Under the pieces are notes generated by a model that saw nothing but the letters and a program-made list of their open reading frames with translations, did no database searches and was not told where the DNA came from. Positions 8,990-16,917 of a stretch of 41,034 nucleotides of DNA are shown piece after piece. Position 1 is the stretch's first letter; every line of letters starts with the position of its first letter. Source of the DNA: Bacteroidota bacterium (GTDB lineage: Bacteria; Bacteroidota; Rhodothermia; Rhodothermales; UBA10348); NCBI GenBank assembly GCA_022571255.1, contig JACZYD010000011.1:1-41034 (forward strand), written 5' to 3'. The position numbers and the translations under genes were made by a program.

Positions 8990-9979
8990 TTAATACGACT
9001 GTTCTGTTACAGAATTATTTTTGTCTCCGTCATGAATGCTTAGCCGGGCGTTGAGTTCTCTTTTCTTTCGGACCCTTCCATGCCGCATTATCAAGAGCCC
9101 GATTATGGTGGATACACCGCCGATAATCTGGCCCTGGGCAATACGTTCATCGAGAACGAGAAAACTTGCGATCAGGGCAATTACCGGCACAAGGTTCTGA
9201 AAGGCCGAGGCATGAGAAGCTCCGACAGTTTTTATTGCATAATTCCACATGACTATCGCAATTCCGGTAGACATACTTCCCGAAAAAAATATGGCAACCC
9301 AGATGAGATAATGGATTTCTCCCCAACGAACGCTCTCCCAGTAAGGTATCGAAACCAGGGCCAGAAGCGGAATCGAAATAATCAGAGCCAGGAAGGTGAT
9401 ACCAACCGGTGTCACTCTGTCGACGAGCTTTCGTGTCAAAACGGTGTTCAGACTCCAGAGCATCGTGGCACTGAGCATGATGAGGTTTCCGATCAGGTAC
9501 GTGGAATTGAGCTCAACCGTTTTTCCTCCGGACAGGACAACAACAGCCGTACCCGCCATGGTGACTGCAATTCCTGCCCAACCGGTGAGGGTTAATCGTT
9601 CGAGCCCAAAAACAATAGAGAGGAGCGCCGTCCACAGGGGCAAACTGGCCATGATCAGCGCAGCTGTGCCGGCCGATGTGTTGTCGAGCCCGATGATAAA
9701 AGCCATCTGATAAAACCACCAGCCCACAACAGCAATTGTGATGATCTCTCGGGGATATCGTATCAGTGGCTCAAAAAACGATTGGCCGAGTGATTTCTGC
9801 CTCCTACCGTGTAAGACAGACAGTACCACTCCTGCGGAAATGATTCTGAATACGTTCATGATGTGCGGATGCATGAAATTCAGGATATATTTCACCAGTA
9901 CGAAATTCGTCCCCCAGATCGTAACAACAAGCAGGAGCGTCAACTCAATTTTGTAACGATGTACAGCTCGCACAGACAT
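8990..9979 (-). CDS. EamA/DMT-family transporter
   Basis: 329 residues from an ATG at 9979. It has about ten hydrophobic segments in two repeated halves, typical of the drug/metabolite transporter superfamily. The first half starts LTLLLVVTIWGTNFVLVKY, and the second EamA repeat begins near LIMLSATMLWSLNTVLTRK. The EamA signature (WG-x-x-F-x-x-x-K) is present in the first helix. These proteins move small metabolites or amino acids across the inner membrane; the substrate cannot be told. The C-terminus is basic (RVRKKRELNARL), so cytoplasmic. It is divergent from the MerR gene, with a 187-nt shared upstream region. Confidence 0.85.
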   Translation of the reverse strand: MSVRAVHRYKIELTLLLVVTIWGTNFVLVKYILNFMHPHIMNVFRIISAGVVLSVLHGRRQKSLGQSFFEPLIRYPREIITIAVVGWWFYQMAFIIGLDNTSAGTAALIMASLPLWTALLSIVFGLERLTLTGWAGIAVTMAGTAVVVLSGGKTVELNSTYLIGNLIMLSATMLWSLNTVLTRKLVDRVTPVGITFLALIISIPLLALVSIPYWESVRWGEIHYLIWVAIFFSGSMSTGIAIVMWNYAIKTVGASHASAFQNLVPVIALIASFLVLDERIAQGQIIGGVSTIIGLLIMRHGRVRKKRELNARLSIHDGDKNNSVTEQSY

Positions 9980-10040
9980 GTTTTATTTCAGTGAAAAGGA
10001 GGGTGCGCGGAATCTAAGACCTGTTGACACTTCTTGAAAG

Positions 10041-10052
10041 CGTTTGGAAACG
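10041..10052. promoter_or_regulatory. Short palindrome between eamA-type and merR-type genes
   Basis: CGTTT-GG-AAACG is a 12-bp inverted repeat with perfect 5-bp arms in the divergent intergenic region. It could be an operator, for example for the adjacent MerR regulator, but its length makes chance occurrence quite possible. Confidence 0.25.
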
Positions 10053-10166
10053 ATGTGTGACAAGGTCCCGTTATAATCGTCTTCATTTTGGCGCAAGAAC
10101 TTTTGTAACTTCCTTTTCCACTCGTTGTCACCGTTGAATTCTCACCACAGTGAACCAATCGACGCC

Positions 10167-10511
10167 ATGGGAAAATTGTCAGACGAAGGAATCAGCAAGT
10201 TATACTTCACCATCAGTGAGGTCGGCGCAATGGTCGAAGAAGAGGCCCACGTTCTGAGATACTGGGAAACCGAATTCCGTCAACTGAGACCCAGGAAAAA
10301 CAAAGCCGGAAAGCGTATTTATACGCGTGCCGATATTGATACGGTTTATCACATCAGGCGCCTGCTTCGCAACGACAAATACACCCTGGAGGGTGCCAGG
10401 CAGGCGATGGCGGAAAAGCCCGAGCAAAAAAAGACAGGTACGGGAGAAAATGGAGACCTTTCGCAGGTGCGTGAGTTTCTGATGCAGGTCCTGGATAGAA
10501 TCGAGCCCTGA
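10167..10511 (+). CDS. MerR-family transcriptional regulator
   Basis: 114 residues from the ATG at 10167; the ORF-track start is a TTG at 10125 that adds 14 residues (an alternative). The winged-helix domain spans residues ~11-82: LYFTISEVGAMVEEEAHVLRYWETEFRQLRPRKN has the helix-turn-helix and the RYWE..F motif of the family, followed by the wing (AGKRIYTRADI) and the next helices (HIRRLLRNDKYTLEGARQAM). It is short, without a metal-binding or drug-binding domain, as in the Bacteroidota form of this family often found near housekeeping genes. Its targets are unknown. A tRNA gene lies 136 nt downstream. Confidence 0.9.
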   Translation: MGKLSDEGISKLYFTISEVGAMVEEEAHVLRYWETEFRQLRPRKNKAGKRIYTRADIDTVYHIRRLLRNDKYTLEGARQAMAEKPEQKKTGTGENGDLSQVREFLMQVLDRIEP

Positions 10512-10647
10512 AACAGATCAGAGATCGCCGAGAGGATTCAGGCCGATGGCGGCGGAGCAGGCAGGGGCGAGTCGGTAGCTGTCGTTTGCTCCATGCCGGG
10601 AACCAGCCACAGATTCAGCAATAGGAAGGCATCCGGTTCATTACTTT

Positions 10648-10721
10648 CGGGACGTGGCGCAGTCCGGTAGCGCACTTGCATGGGGTGCAAGGGGTCGTGG
10701 GTTCAAATCCCGCCGTCCCGA
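10648..10721 (+). tRNA. tRNA-Pro (anticodon GGG)
   Basis: All four stems can be drawn. The acceptor CGGGACG pairs with CGTCCCG and gives the C1:G72 pair characteristic of bacterial proline tRNAs, with A73 as discriminator. The D arm is GCGC/GCGC with a GG-containing loop. The anticodon stem CTTGC/GCAAG encloses ATGGGGT, giving anticodon GGG, which reads CCC/CCU proline codons. The T arm is GTGGG-TTCAAAT-CCCGC. CCA is not encoded; the bases after A73 are CA. Length 74 nt. Confidence 0.95.
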
Positions 10722-10733
10722 CAGAGATACGAG

Positions 10734-10750
10734 GCAACATTATGTGTTGC
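10734..10750 (+). repeat. Small hairpin just downstream of tRNA-Pro
   Basis: GCAACA-ttatg-TGTTGC is a perfect 6-bp stem with a 5-nt loop, 12 nt after the tRNA end. There is no T-tract after it, so it is not a classical intrinsic terminator. It may help 3' processing or weak termination of the tRNA transcript, or be chance. Confidence 0.3.
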
Positions 10751-10823
10751 AACAGGGAGCACGCGGATAAATTATGGCACTCCCCACAGGGGCACCCCCA
10801 AACTCCCCAAGGCTTATCTTGCC

Positions 10824-11120
10824 ATGCCACCGGTGAAAAAAGAGATGGTGATTCAAGGCAGACGTTTCCGAAGGCCAGATTTTGTTCGTACAAAATGCGA
10901 CGTACACAATTGGATGAGCGGAGTGATCGTCGTCGCTGAGCATCGATACTACACGCTCACCAATGAACAAGGAGAATTCACATTGAGCAATGTTCCTCCC
11001 GGAACCTACGAGCTCGTGATCTGGCACGAATCGTTAAGGCGTACCAGCCAGCCGATTACCGTAGGTCCCGAGGGCGTGCATGATCTGCAAATCGTCGTCG
11101 GCTTAAACGACACGGATTAA
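10824..11120 (+). pseudogene. 5'-truncated carboxypeptidase-regulatory-like / cupredoxin-like protein
   Basis: A 98-residue reading frame from the ATG at 10824. The track's longer ORF begins inside tRNA-Pro and cannot be the true start. The sequence KCDVHNWMSGVIVVAEH, then TNEQGEFTLSNVPPGTYELVIWHE, matches the C-terminal half of a widespread secreted protein family. Family members normally have a signal peptide and a ~100-residue cupredoxin-like first half ending in a HN...N-AMPP segment, then the CDVH-WM motif and a carboxypeptidase-regulatory-like domain. Here the signal peptide and first half are absent, and no other frame between the tRNA and 10824 restores them. I therefore read it as a truncated remnant, though a short cytosolic protein is possible. 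Confidence 0.6.
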
Positions 11121-11255
11121 GCTCAGGCTCACGCGAACTGTCTCGAATGTGTTGATACGATCAGACTCGTGCTCCGATGATGGTTCCGGTTTTCGACCGA
11201 CAAGTATAGATGGACGAGCGGAACGCGTATTCGGCCTGCTCCTTCATCTCTGACG

Positions 11256-11299
11256 TCTGTACCGAGTCCTTAGACAATCTGTACCGAGTCCGTAGACAA
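11256..11299. repeat. Two tandem 22-bp repeats
   Basis: TCTGTACCGAGTCC(T/G)TAGACAA occurs twice head to tail (11256-11277 and 11278-11299) with one mismatch. It lies in the ~200-bp spacer between the truncated ORF (+) and the end of the PilX-like gene (-). No gene is visible in this spacer. Confidence 0.9.
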
Positions 11300-11327
11300 A
11301 AGGAGTTGACTTCCATTTATTGCATTC

Positions 11328-13025
11328 TTATTGCCCCGTTCCGGTCGAGGAATGGTTCTCGTAAGTCGTATAGATCCTGTCGGTTGAGTACTCGCCGTTG
11401 GACAGTCTGACGCGCTGCCCGGCGACGTCACGGACGCCTTCGAGTACGATCACTTCGGCTTCCACTTCCAGTGACGGAAGAAGGCCCGGAAGGCGCTCAA
11501 GCGCGGTAGAGCTGTAAATCACAATAGCGTCACCGCCGATTCTGAATTCGAGAGGTTTGCCATAATTTACCTCTACGGTCTCTCCGTCCCCGTCGCCGCA
11601 ACCGGTGTAGTCTTTCGGAATGTGATGATACACGGAAAGCTCGTAAATAAGTGGTTTTCCGGCAGATTCCTCGTCATAGATTCGGATCGAGAATGCACCG
11701 TCTCGATTACCCGAATCATTCTGCACGTTGCTGGGCTGGGTGCCGCGCATTGCGCAAAGATCATCGAACGTTACGCGAAACGCATTCAGCTCATTGACAT
11801 TGAAGACTCTGTCCAGACCCTCGGCGGGAGATTGACCCGCCGGAGCAGACCAGCTATCGGTATCGAAAGTCAGAATACCGGAGCTCATTTCCGGACTGGA
11901 AACCGTCACGCGAACGTTTGTAAAGCCCCCGCCGCCGATGACATCTGCCCAGCAAAGTCCACCGTTCGTTTTGCATCCTGCAGAAAGAAGGTCTATAAAT
12001 GTACGGTCGTACTTGTCATCGTACTGGTGTTCGTGATAAATTTCGTTTGTGTTTGGACCGTTAAAAACGTCTACATCGAAGTGCCCGCCTGGTAATCCAA
12101 GATCTTCAGTAGAGGAACCAGTTCCAGACAATGTTCTCATAACAAGCGCTCCGTATACCGAACTGGCTTCTTTCAGCTCTGTTTTCGGACGATCATCATT
12201 GATGGCGTAGACGAGTCCTTCCCAGCGCGACGTGCCCTTCATTTTGAGTTCTCCGTTGACGAGTACGACGCCATATCCGACAGCATTTCCCTCCATTTCA
12301 AATTTACCATTCACAATCAGAACACCCGGTGAATCGGGAGAACCGAAGACATCGTTTCCCCTCATTTTAAGGTCTTCATTGTAGACTACCGCGTACGGAT
12401 ACGAAAGAATATCGGTACGCAGTTGATCAAGGTCGACTGGAGACGCACCGGTCACAATCGAGTTATTGCCATACTTGCCCGTAATCTGGGATCCGTCGAG
12501 CTCGTCAAGAATAGTGGCTGCCGATTCACCAAGTGTGACTCGCATCCCGAAGGTGGGACTGTTGCCGCCTGAGCCGATTTCTCCCAGAGGCTCCGTGTCA
12601 TATCCGGTGATCAGATATTTATTGCCATCGCCCCTGGCTGTTTTTATGGGTCCGTCTATGGTGACGGCGTCAAGGAGAGATTCGCCGGTTCGAACGACGA
12701 TGCCGGACACGGAGTGCGACGCATTGCCGACATATGCCGTTGCAGCGAGACCAACCTCATCCGTCGCATTGGTGACGGCTGAAAAACTGAGAAGAGCGTC
12801 TCCATACATGATATCTACATTCTCTGTTCGATATCCGTCGAAATCTTTGATTGACGCGTTTGTCAGAATATTGAAAAATGTGGTCGCCGCTTCTCTCGCC
12901 AGGACCTTTTCTGTATACTCGGTCTGTGCCTGTTCAAGTTTGATTTCGGCGTCAATGCGCGATGTGGAGACGCCAATCATTACGATGGTGGATGCGATTA
13001 CCATCAGCATTGCTACCTTTCCCAT
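11328..13025 (-). CDS. PilX-like/type IV pilin-type membrane-anchored protein, function unknown
   Basis: 565 residues from an ATG at 13025. The N-terminus MGKVAMLMVIASTIVMIGVSTSR is a hydrophobic anchor followed by a long amphipathic helix (EIKLEQAQTEYTEKVLAREAATT), the arrangement of PilX-type or pseudopilin-like proteins. Around residues 210-290 there are beta-helix-like repeats (GVLIVNGKFEMEGNAVGYG, VVLVNGELKMKGTSRWEG) that resemble bactofilin/polymer-forming strands; such repeats are also seen in PilX-like proteins. The rest is a large beta-rich extracellular region. No other pilus genes are in the window, so a role in a pilus or secretion system is inference from the N-terminus only. Confidence 0.5.
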   Translation of the reverse strand: MGKVAMLMVIASTIVMIGVSTSRIDAEIKLEQAQTEYTEKVLAREAATTFFNILTNASIKDFDGYRTENVDIMYGDALLSFSAVTNATDEVGLAATAYVGNASHSVSGIVVRTGESLLDAVTIDGPIKTARGDGNKYLITGYDTEPLGEIGSGGNSPTFGMRVTLGESAATILDELDGSQITGKYGNNSIVTGASPVDLDQLRTDILSYPYAVVYNEDLKMRGNDVFGSPDSPGVLIVNGKFEMEGNAVGYGVVLVNGELKMKGTSRWEGLVYAINDDRPKTELKEASSVYGALVMRTLSGTGSSTEDLGLPGGHFDVDVFNGPNTNEIYHEHQYDDKYDRTFIDLLSAGCKTNGGLCWADVIGGGGFTNVRVTVSSPEMSSGILTFDTDSWSAPAGQSPAEGLDRVFNVNELNAFRVTFDDLCAMRGTQPSNVQNDSGNRDGAFSIRIYDEESAGKPLIYELSVYHHIPKDYTGCGDGDGETVEVNYGKPLEFRIGGDAIVIYSSTALERLPGLLPSLEVEAEVIVLEGVRDVAGQRVRLSNGEYSTDRIYTTYENHSSTGTGQ

Positions 13026-13504
13026 AACGGAATTCCATAGTTAAAGTATTTTGACTATTGTTTTACCGGATACATCATCGGGGTTGTGGGATGTACGCGG
13101 TGAGGGATCAGCAGGTGTACAGAGCGCATTCAGTTGTATTCTGTGCTGCACGTTGTTTCGTATCGACCGTGGCTCCAGGCGTTTTAAATGAAGAGAGGAA
13201 CGGGAATCCTCTCTCCTTGAGTACTCGATATGCACAATCACGAGACCGGCTACCGGGCAATAACGTCGTCATCGAAAAAGTCGCTGCGCCAGTCTCTGGA
13301 TATTTATTTATTACGACCGGTTTAATGGGCTGGCTCCAAAACGTCGCACCTCCTGCACTCTGTGCGGCAGGTCTGTCGATCTGTTCCGGGACGCCGTGGG
13401 TTATTTTGAGGCGCAAATGAGGATCCAGAGCCAATGTAAAAAGTAATACGCCGCTACCGATAAAAACGCGGTCATTGAACACTCGGATCTCGAAGAGGCC
13501 ATTC
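13026..13504. other. Gene-poor 480-bp spacer
   Basis: Divergent region between the PilX-like gene (-) and the DtxR gene (+). ORFs in the track here (13058-13420 +, 13108-13512 -) show no recognisable motif and no good start signals. The strand pair also overlaps each other, and the minus one runs antisense into the regulator start. The only structure I see is the inverted repeat at 13192-13214. Promoters for both flanking genes should lie here. Confidence 0.6.
13192..13214. repeat. Inverted repeat in the PilX-like/dtxR spacer
   Basis: AGAGAGGA-acgggaa-TCCTCTCT: a perfect 8-bp stem with a 7-nt loop. No T-tract follows on the plus strand; on the minus strand TCATTTAAAA follows. It could be an operator or an RNA hairpin. 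Confidence 0.5.
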
Positions 13505-14161
13505 ATGCTCACCCAGGCAGTAGAAGACTATTTAAAAAAGATCTACAAACTCCAGGGTAAAACGGCCGTCTCTACAACGGAACTTGCCCAGGCCCTGAAA
13601 GTCACGTCGGCTTCGGTTACCAATATGCTTAAACGTTTGGCGCAGATGAAGATGGTTGAGTACGAATCATACAGGGGAGTACGCCTGACGGCCGCCGGTG
13701 AGAAAATCGCTCTGGAAATCATCCGCCATCATCGACTTCTGGAGACCTATCTGAAGGAAATACTGGGGTATTCCTGGGATAAAATGCACGAGGATGCCGA
13801 ACGCCTCGAGCACCATATCTCAGAAGAGTTTGAAGAAAAAATAGACGCATTATTGGGATATCCGACTCATGACCCGCACGGTCATCCCATCCCGACACGC
13901 GACCTTGAAATTGCCGAGCCCGTCACATCTCCACTTGCCCAGGCAGAGACGGGCCGGGTCGTTGTCATTCACCATCTTTCGGATACGGACCCGGAAATGC
14001 TTCACCACCTCGAAGATATCGGTCTGATGCCTCAGACGGCAGTCAGCGTTGTCAAAAAAGCACCTTTCAAGGGCCCTCTTACGGTTCGGATCGGGAAACA
14101 GGAGAAAGTGATAGGTTACGAATTGGCGAATCATGTCTTTGTGACAGAAACAGATCTCTGA
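13505..14161 (+). CDS. DtxR/MntR-family metal-dependent repressor
   Basis: 218 residues from the ATG at 13505, which has a good Shine-Dalgarno (AAGAGG, 6 nt upstream) and gives the canonical start MLTQAVEDYLKKIYKL; the track start at 13475 adds 10 residues. Residues ~1-65 are the winged helix (TTELAQALKVTSASVTNMLKRL). Residues ~70-135 form the metal-binding/dimerisation domain with HHRLLETYL and MHEDAERLEHHISEEF. The residue aligned with DtxR Cys102 is Glu, as in manganese-sensing MntR proteins, but the MntR Glu11 position is Lys here. Residues ~145-215 form a FeoA/SH3-like domain (DIGLMPQTAVSVVKKAPFKGPLTVRIG). It should repress metal-uptake genes when Mn or Fe is sufficient. No transporter gene is adjacent, so its regulon lies elsewhere. 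Confidence 0.9.
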   Translation: MLTQAVEDYLKKIYKLQGKTAVSTTELAQALKVTSASVTNMLKRLAQMKMVEYESYRGVRLTAAGEKIALEIIRHHRLLETYLKEILGYSWDKMHEDAERLEHHISEEFEEKIDALLGYPTHDPHGHPIPTRDLEIAEPVTSPLAQAETGRVVVIHHLSDTDPEMLHHLEDIGLMPQTAVSVVKKAPFKGPLTVRIGKQEKVIGYELANHVFVTETDL

Positions 14162-14242
14162 CAGGGCTTTCTCAAGGCCTTTCTGTTCCCCTCTTCGTAA
14201 CTTCGGGCGATCGCGCATATCTCTAACCAGAGACCGAACATT

Positions 14243-16840
14243 ATGTCCAGTTACCCTCTGAGCACCGGCAATCGTCGGCTGGTTCACATCGGTTTTATTC
14301 TTACGCTTGGTATCGTCGTGGCCGCCGCAGGCCCTCGATATACAAATGCACAACACGCTGCTTCACAAAGTAACGATGCGAACTACGATCTTGCGGCCCG
14401 ATTCGCCCCGTACAAGATTCAGAAGCTGATTTACAGCACGTCCGTCAGCCCGAAATGGATCGAAAACAGTGAATCGTTCTGGTACAAGTGGGACACGGCC
14501 GAAGGTTCATCCTATTTCATCGTGGATCCCACCAAAAGTGATAAACGAGAGGTGTTCGACAATGATCGCATTGCCGCAGAGCTTTCGCGTATTACGCGTG
14601 ATCCGTGGGACGCAAAACATCTTCCGATCGAAAAAATCAAGTTCATCAGTGATACGACGCTTCGTTTCGATGTAAAATCGTCGCAGGACGAAAAGAAAGA
14701 AGATGTGGAGTCTGAGGAAGAGCAAATCGACGACGAGCAGGATCAGGAAGAGGACAACGGGAAGCCTGAAAAATCAAAACCGAAGAAAATAGTCTTCCAC
14801 TTCGAATACGATATACCATCTCGCACCCTTCGCGAGCTGGCCGACTGGGAAGAGCCGGACAATCATCCATCGTGGGCATCCATTTCACCGGATGGACAAA
14901 CCGTCGTTTTCGCCAGGAATCATAATTTATGGTCAATGAGCGCCGAAGATTATGCGCTGATTCTGGAAGCTCGCGTCGGAAAAACGGGTGATGACGCCGA
15001 TGACGCTGAAGACGATGTCGAGATCGAAGACAAGCAGCTGACATTTGACGGTGTAGAACACTACAGTTATTCGGGCAGTTCGCGGCAAAAGGACAACGAG
15101 CGTGAAAAGAAAAAAAACAAACGCAAACGAGCCGGAATCTCATGGTCTCATGATTCGTCCAGGTTTTCCATCATCCGAAGAGACCAGCGTGAAGTGGATG
15201 ACCTCTGGGTAATCCATTCCGTAGGCAACGAACGACCCGAACTGCAGACCTATAAATACGATATGCCGGGCGAAGAAAATGTGACACAGAACGAAGTCAT
15301 GATTTTTGACTTCGCCGCAGATTCCGCCCGAGTTCTTGATGTGGCCGCGTTCGTAGATCAAAGTCTTTCAGTACAGACAGCGAGGCAATTCTCATATCCG
15401 GACAGCGATGAACCACGCCGCTCGTTATGGCTTTCGTCGGACCCGGATATATTCTATTTCTATCGCTCTTCCCGCGACCTCAAGCGAGTTGACGTCCTTC
15501 GAGCCAATGTTACCACGGGAGAGATCGAGACAGTGATTGAAGAACGCCTTAACACATACATTGAAACCCAGCGTCTTGAGTTACTGGATTCAGGAGACCT
15601 TGTGTGGTGGTCCGAGCGCGACGGCTGGGCTCATTTGTATCGATTCGCTCCCGATGGTATCCTGAAAAACCAGATCACCAGTGGTCCGTTCTCGGTTCGC
15701 CGTGTGCTTGATATCGACCAGGACGCCGGTGTGATTTATTTCACAGCCAATGCCCGAGAGAAAGGGGAAGACCCATACTACCAGCATGTGTACCGCGTGA
15801 AGCTGGATGGGTCGGGGCTTCGACTCCTCAACGCCGGTAACTTTGACTCCCGCCCGAGTCTGGGAGCGTCAAAACGATTCTTCGTCAATAACTATTCCCG
15901 GGTGGATACGACACCCGCCTCCGCGCTTTTGAATGTATCCGGCTCCATGATAATGGATCTGGAAACGGCAGATTTCAGTCGCCTCCTGGACGCCGGATAT
16001 CATTTTCCCGAACCGTTTACTGTGAAGGCAGCAGACAACGTGACCGATTTATACGGCGTGATGTATAAACCTTTCGACTTCGACTCGACACGATCGTATC
16101 CGATTGTGGAATACGTATATCCGGGACCGCAGACGGAATCGGTCTCAAAATCATTTTCCACCAGTCGTTATGAAACTGCTCTTGCTCAATTCGGGATGAT
16201 CGTGGTCAGCGTGGGCAACCGGGGTGGACATCCGGCCCGGTCGAAATGGTATCACAATTTCGGCTACGGCGATCTGAGGGATTATGGTCTCGAGGACAAG
16301 AAAGTCACCGTGGAGCAGCTCGCCGAAACATTCAAATATATCGATATCGACCGGGTTGGCATTTACGGGCATTCCGGAGGAGGCTTCATGTCAACGGCAG
16401 CCATGCTGGTCTACCCCGATTTCTTCAAGGTCGCGGTCTCATCGTCTGGTAACCACTCGAACGACGTTTACAATCGATGGTGGTCGGAGAAGCACCACGG
16501 CGTGGAGGAAGTCGTGAGCGATTCCGGCAAGGTGTCGTTCAAATACGATATTGACAAAAATCCGGATCTTGCCGGGAATCTGAAAGGCCACCTTTTATTG
16601 ACCACAGGCGATGTGGACAACAACGTTCATCCCGCCAATACATACCGCATGGTTGACGCGCTCATCAAAGCCAACAAACGGTTTGACTTTTTTCTGTTCA
16701 CGGGCCAGAGACATGGATACGGAGATATGGGTGATTACTGGTTCTGGCTGCGCGCCGAGTACTTCGTAAAACACCTCCTCGGTGATTCGCGCTGGACGGT
16801 CGACATCACAGAATTGAATCGAGAGAAAGCAAAAGGCTGA
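14243..16840 (+). CDS. S9-family (dipeptidyl-peptidase IV type) secreted serine peptidase
   Basis: 865 residues with a signal peptide (FILTLGIVVAAAGPRYTNAQ). Residues ~40-600 form the DPP IV-type N-terminal beta-propeller (HPSWASISPDGQTVVFARNHNLW, GISWSHDSSRFSIIRRDQR). The C-terminal alpha/beta-hydrolase has the nucleophile elbow GHSGGG with Ser ~711, Asp ~792 in the motif VDNNVHP and His ~824 in GQRHGYG, a complete triad. It should cleave peptides in the periplasm or outside the cell. Unusual features are a very acidic insert after residue ~150 (DVESEEEQIDDEQDQEED) and a second acidic stretch near 250 followed by a basic one (NEREKKKNKRKR). These lie in propeller loops. It sits 81 nt after the DtxR-family gene, same strand. 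Confidence 0.9.
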   Translation: MSSYPLSTGNRRLVHIGFILTLGIVVAAAGPRYTNAQHAASQSNDANYDLAARFAPYKIQKLIYSTSVSPKWIENSESFWYKWDTAEGSSYFIVDPTKSDKREVFDNDRIAAELSRITRDPWDAKHLPIEKIKFISDTTLRFDVKSSQDEKKEDVESEEEQIDDEQDQEEDNGKPEKSKPKKIVFHFEYDIPSRTLRELADWEEPDNHPSWASISPDGQTVVFARNHNLWSMSAEDYALILEARVGKTGDDADDAEDDVEIEDKQLTFDGVEHYSYSGSSRQKDNEREKKKNKRKRAGISWSHDSSRFSIIRRDQREVDDLWVIHSVGNERPELQTYKYDMPGEENVTQNEVMIFDFAADSARVLDVAAFVDQSLSVQTARQFSYPDSDEPRRSLWLSSDPDIFYFYRSSRDLKRVDVLRANVTTGEIETVIEERLNTYIETQRLELLDSGDLVWWSERDGWAHLYRFAPDGILKNQITSGPFSVRRVLDIDQDAGVIYFTANAREKGEDPYYQHVYRVKLDGSGLRLLNAGNFDSRPSLGASKRFFVNNYSRVDTTPASALLNVSGSMIMDLETADFSRLLDAGYHFPEPFTVKAADNVTDLYGVMYKPFDFDSTRSYPIVEYVYPGPQTESVSKSFSTSRYETALAQFGMIVVSVGNRGGHPARSKWYHNFGYGDLRDYGLEDKKVTVEQLAETFKYIDIDRVGIYGHSGGGFMSTAAMLVYPDFFKVAVSSSGNHSNDVYNRWWSEKHHGVEEVVSDSGKVSFKYDIDKNPDLAGNLKGHLLLTTGDVDNNVHPANTYRMVDALIKANKRFDFFLFTGQRHGYGDMGDYWFWLRAEYFVKHLLGDSRWTVDITELNREKAKG

Positions 16841-16860
16841 ATCGTTGGATTACAGACAGG

Positions 16861-16917
16861 CTGAGGCCCGTTCACACAAAGCACAGGGCGTTTCCAGAAA
16901 ATATCAACAGGCCTCAG
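16861..16917. terminator. Possible convergent terminator stem
   Basis: CTGAGGCC (16861-16868) and GGCCTCAG (16910-16917) are perfect 8-bp inverted arms separated by 41 nt, lying between the converging peptidase and DUF5777 genes; the second arm covers the DUF5777 stop codon. The long loop and missing T-tract make it weak as an intrinsic terminator. Confidence 0.3.

Noticed and set aside
10024-10077. TTGACA at 10024 and TATAAT at 10072 as a promoter for the MerR gene
   Set aside because: The boxes are 42 nt apart, far outside the 16-18 nt spacing of a sigma-70-type promoter. Each may be chance.
10640-10760. tRNA-Pro as an active attachment site for an integrated element
   Set aside because: No integrase gene and no repeat of the tRNA 3' end was noticed in the window.
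10680-10823. N-terminal extension of the truncated ORF up to a start inside tRNA-Pro
   Set aside because: The start lies within the tRNA gene, and the extra residues show no signal peptide or cupredoxin-like pattern.
13058-13420. 120-aa plus-strand ORF in the same spacer
   Set aside because: Odd composition with many Cys/Arg, no family pattern and no ribosome binding site.
13108-13512. 134-aa minus-strand ORF in the spacer before the DtxR gene
   Set aside because: No recognisable motif; it runs antisense into the well-supported regulator start and overlaps another open frame of equal quality.
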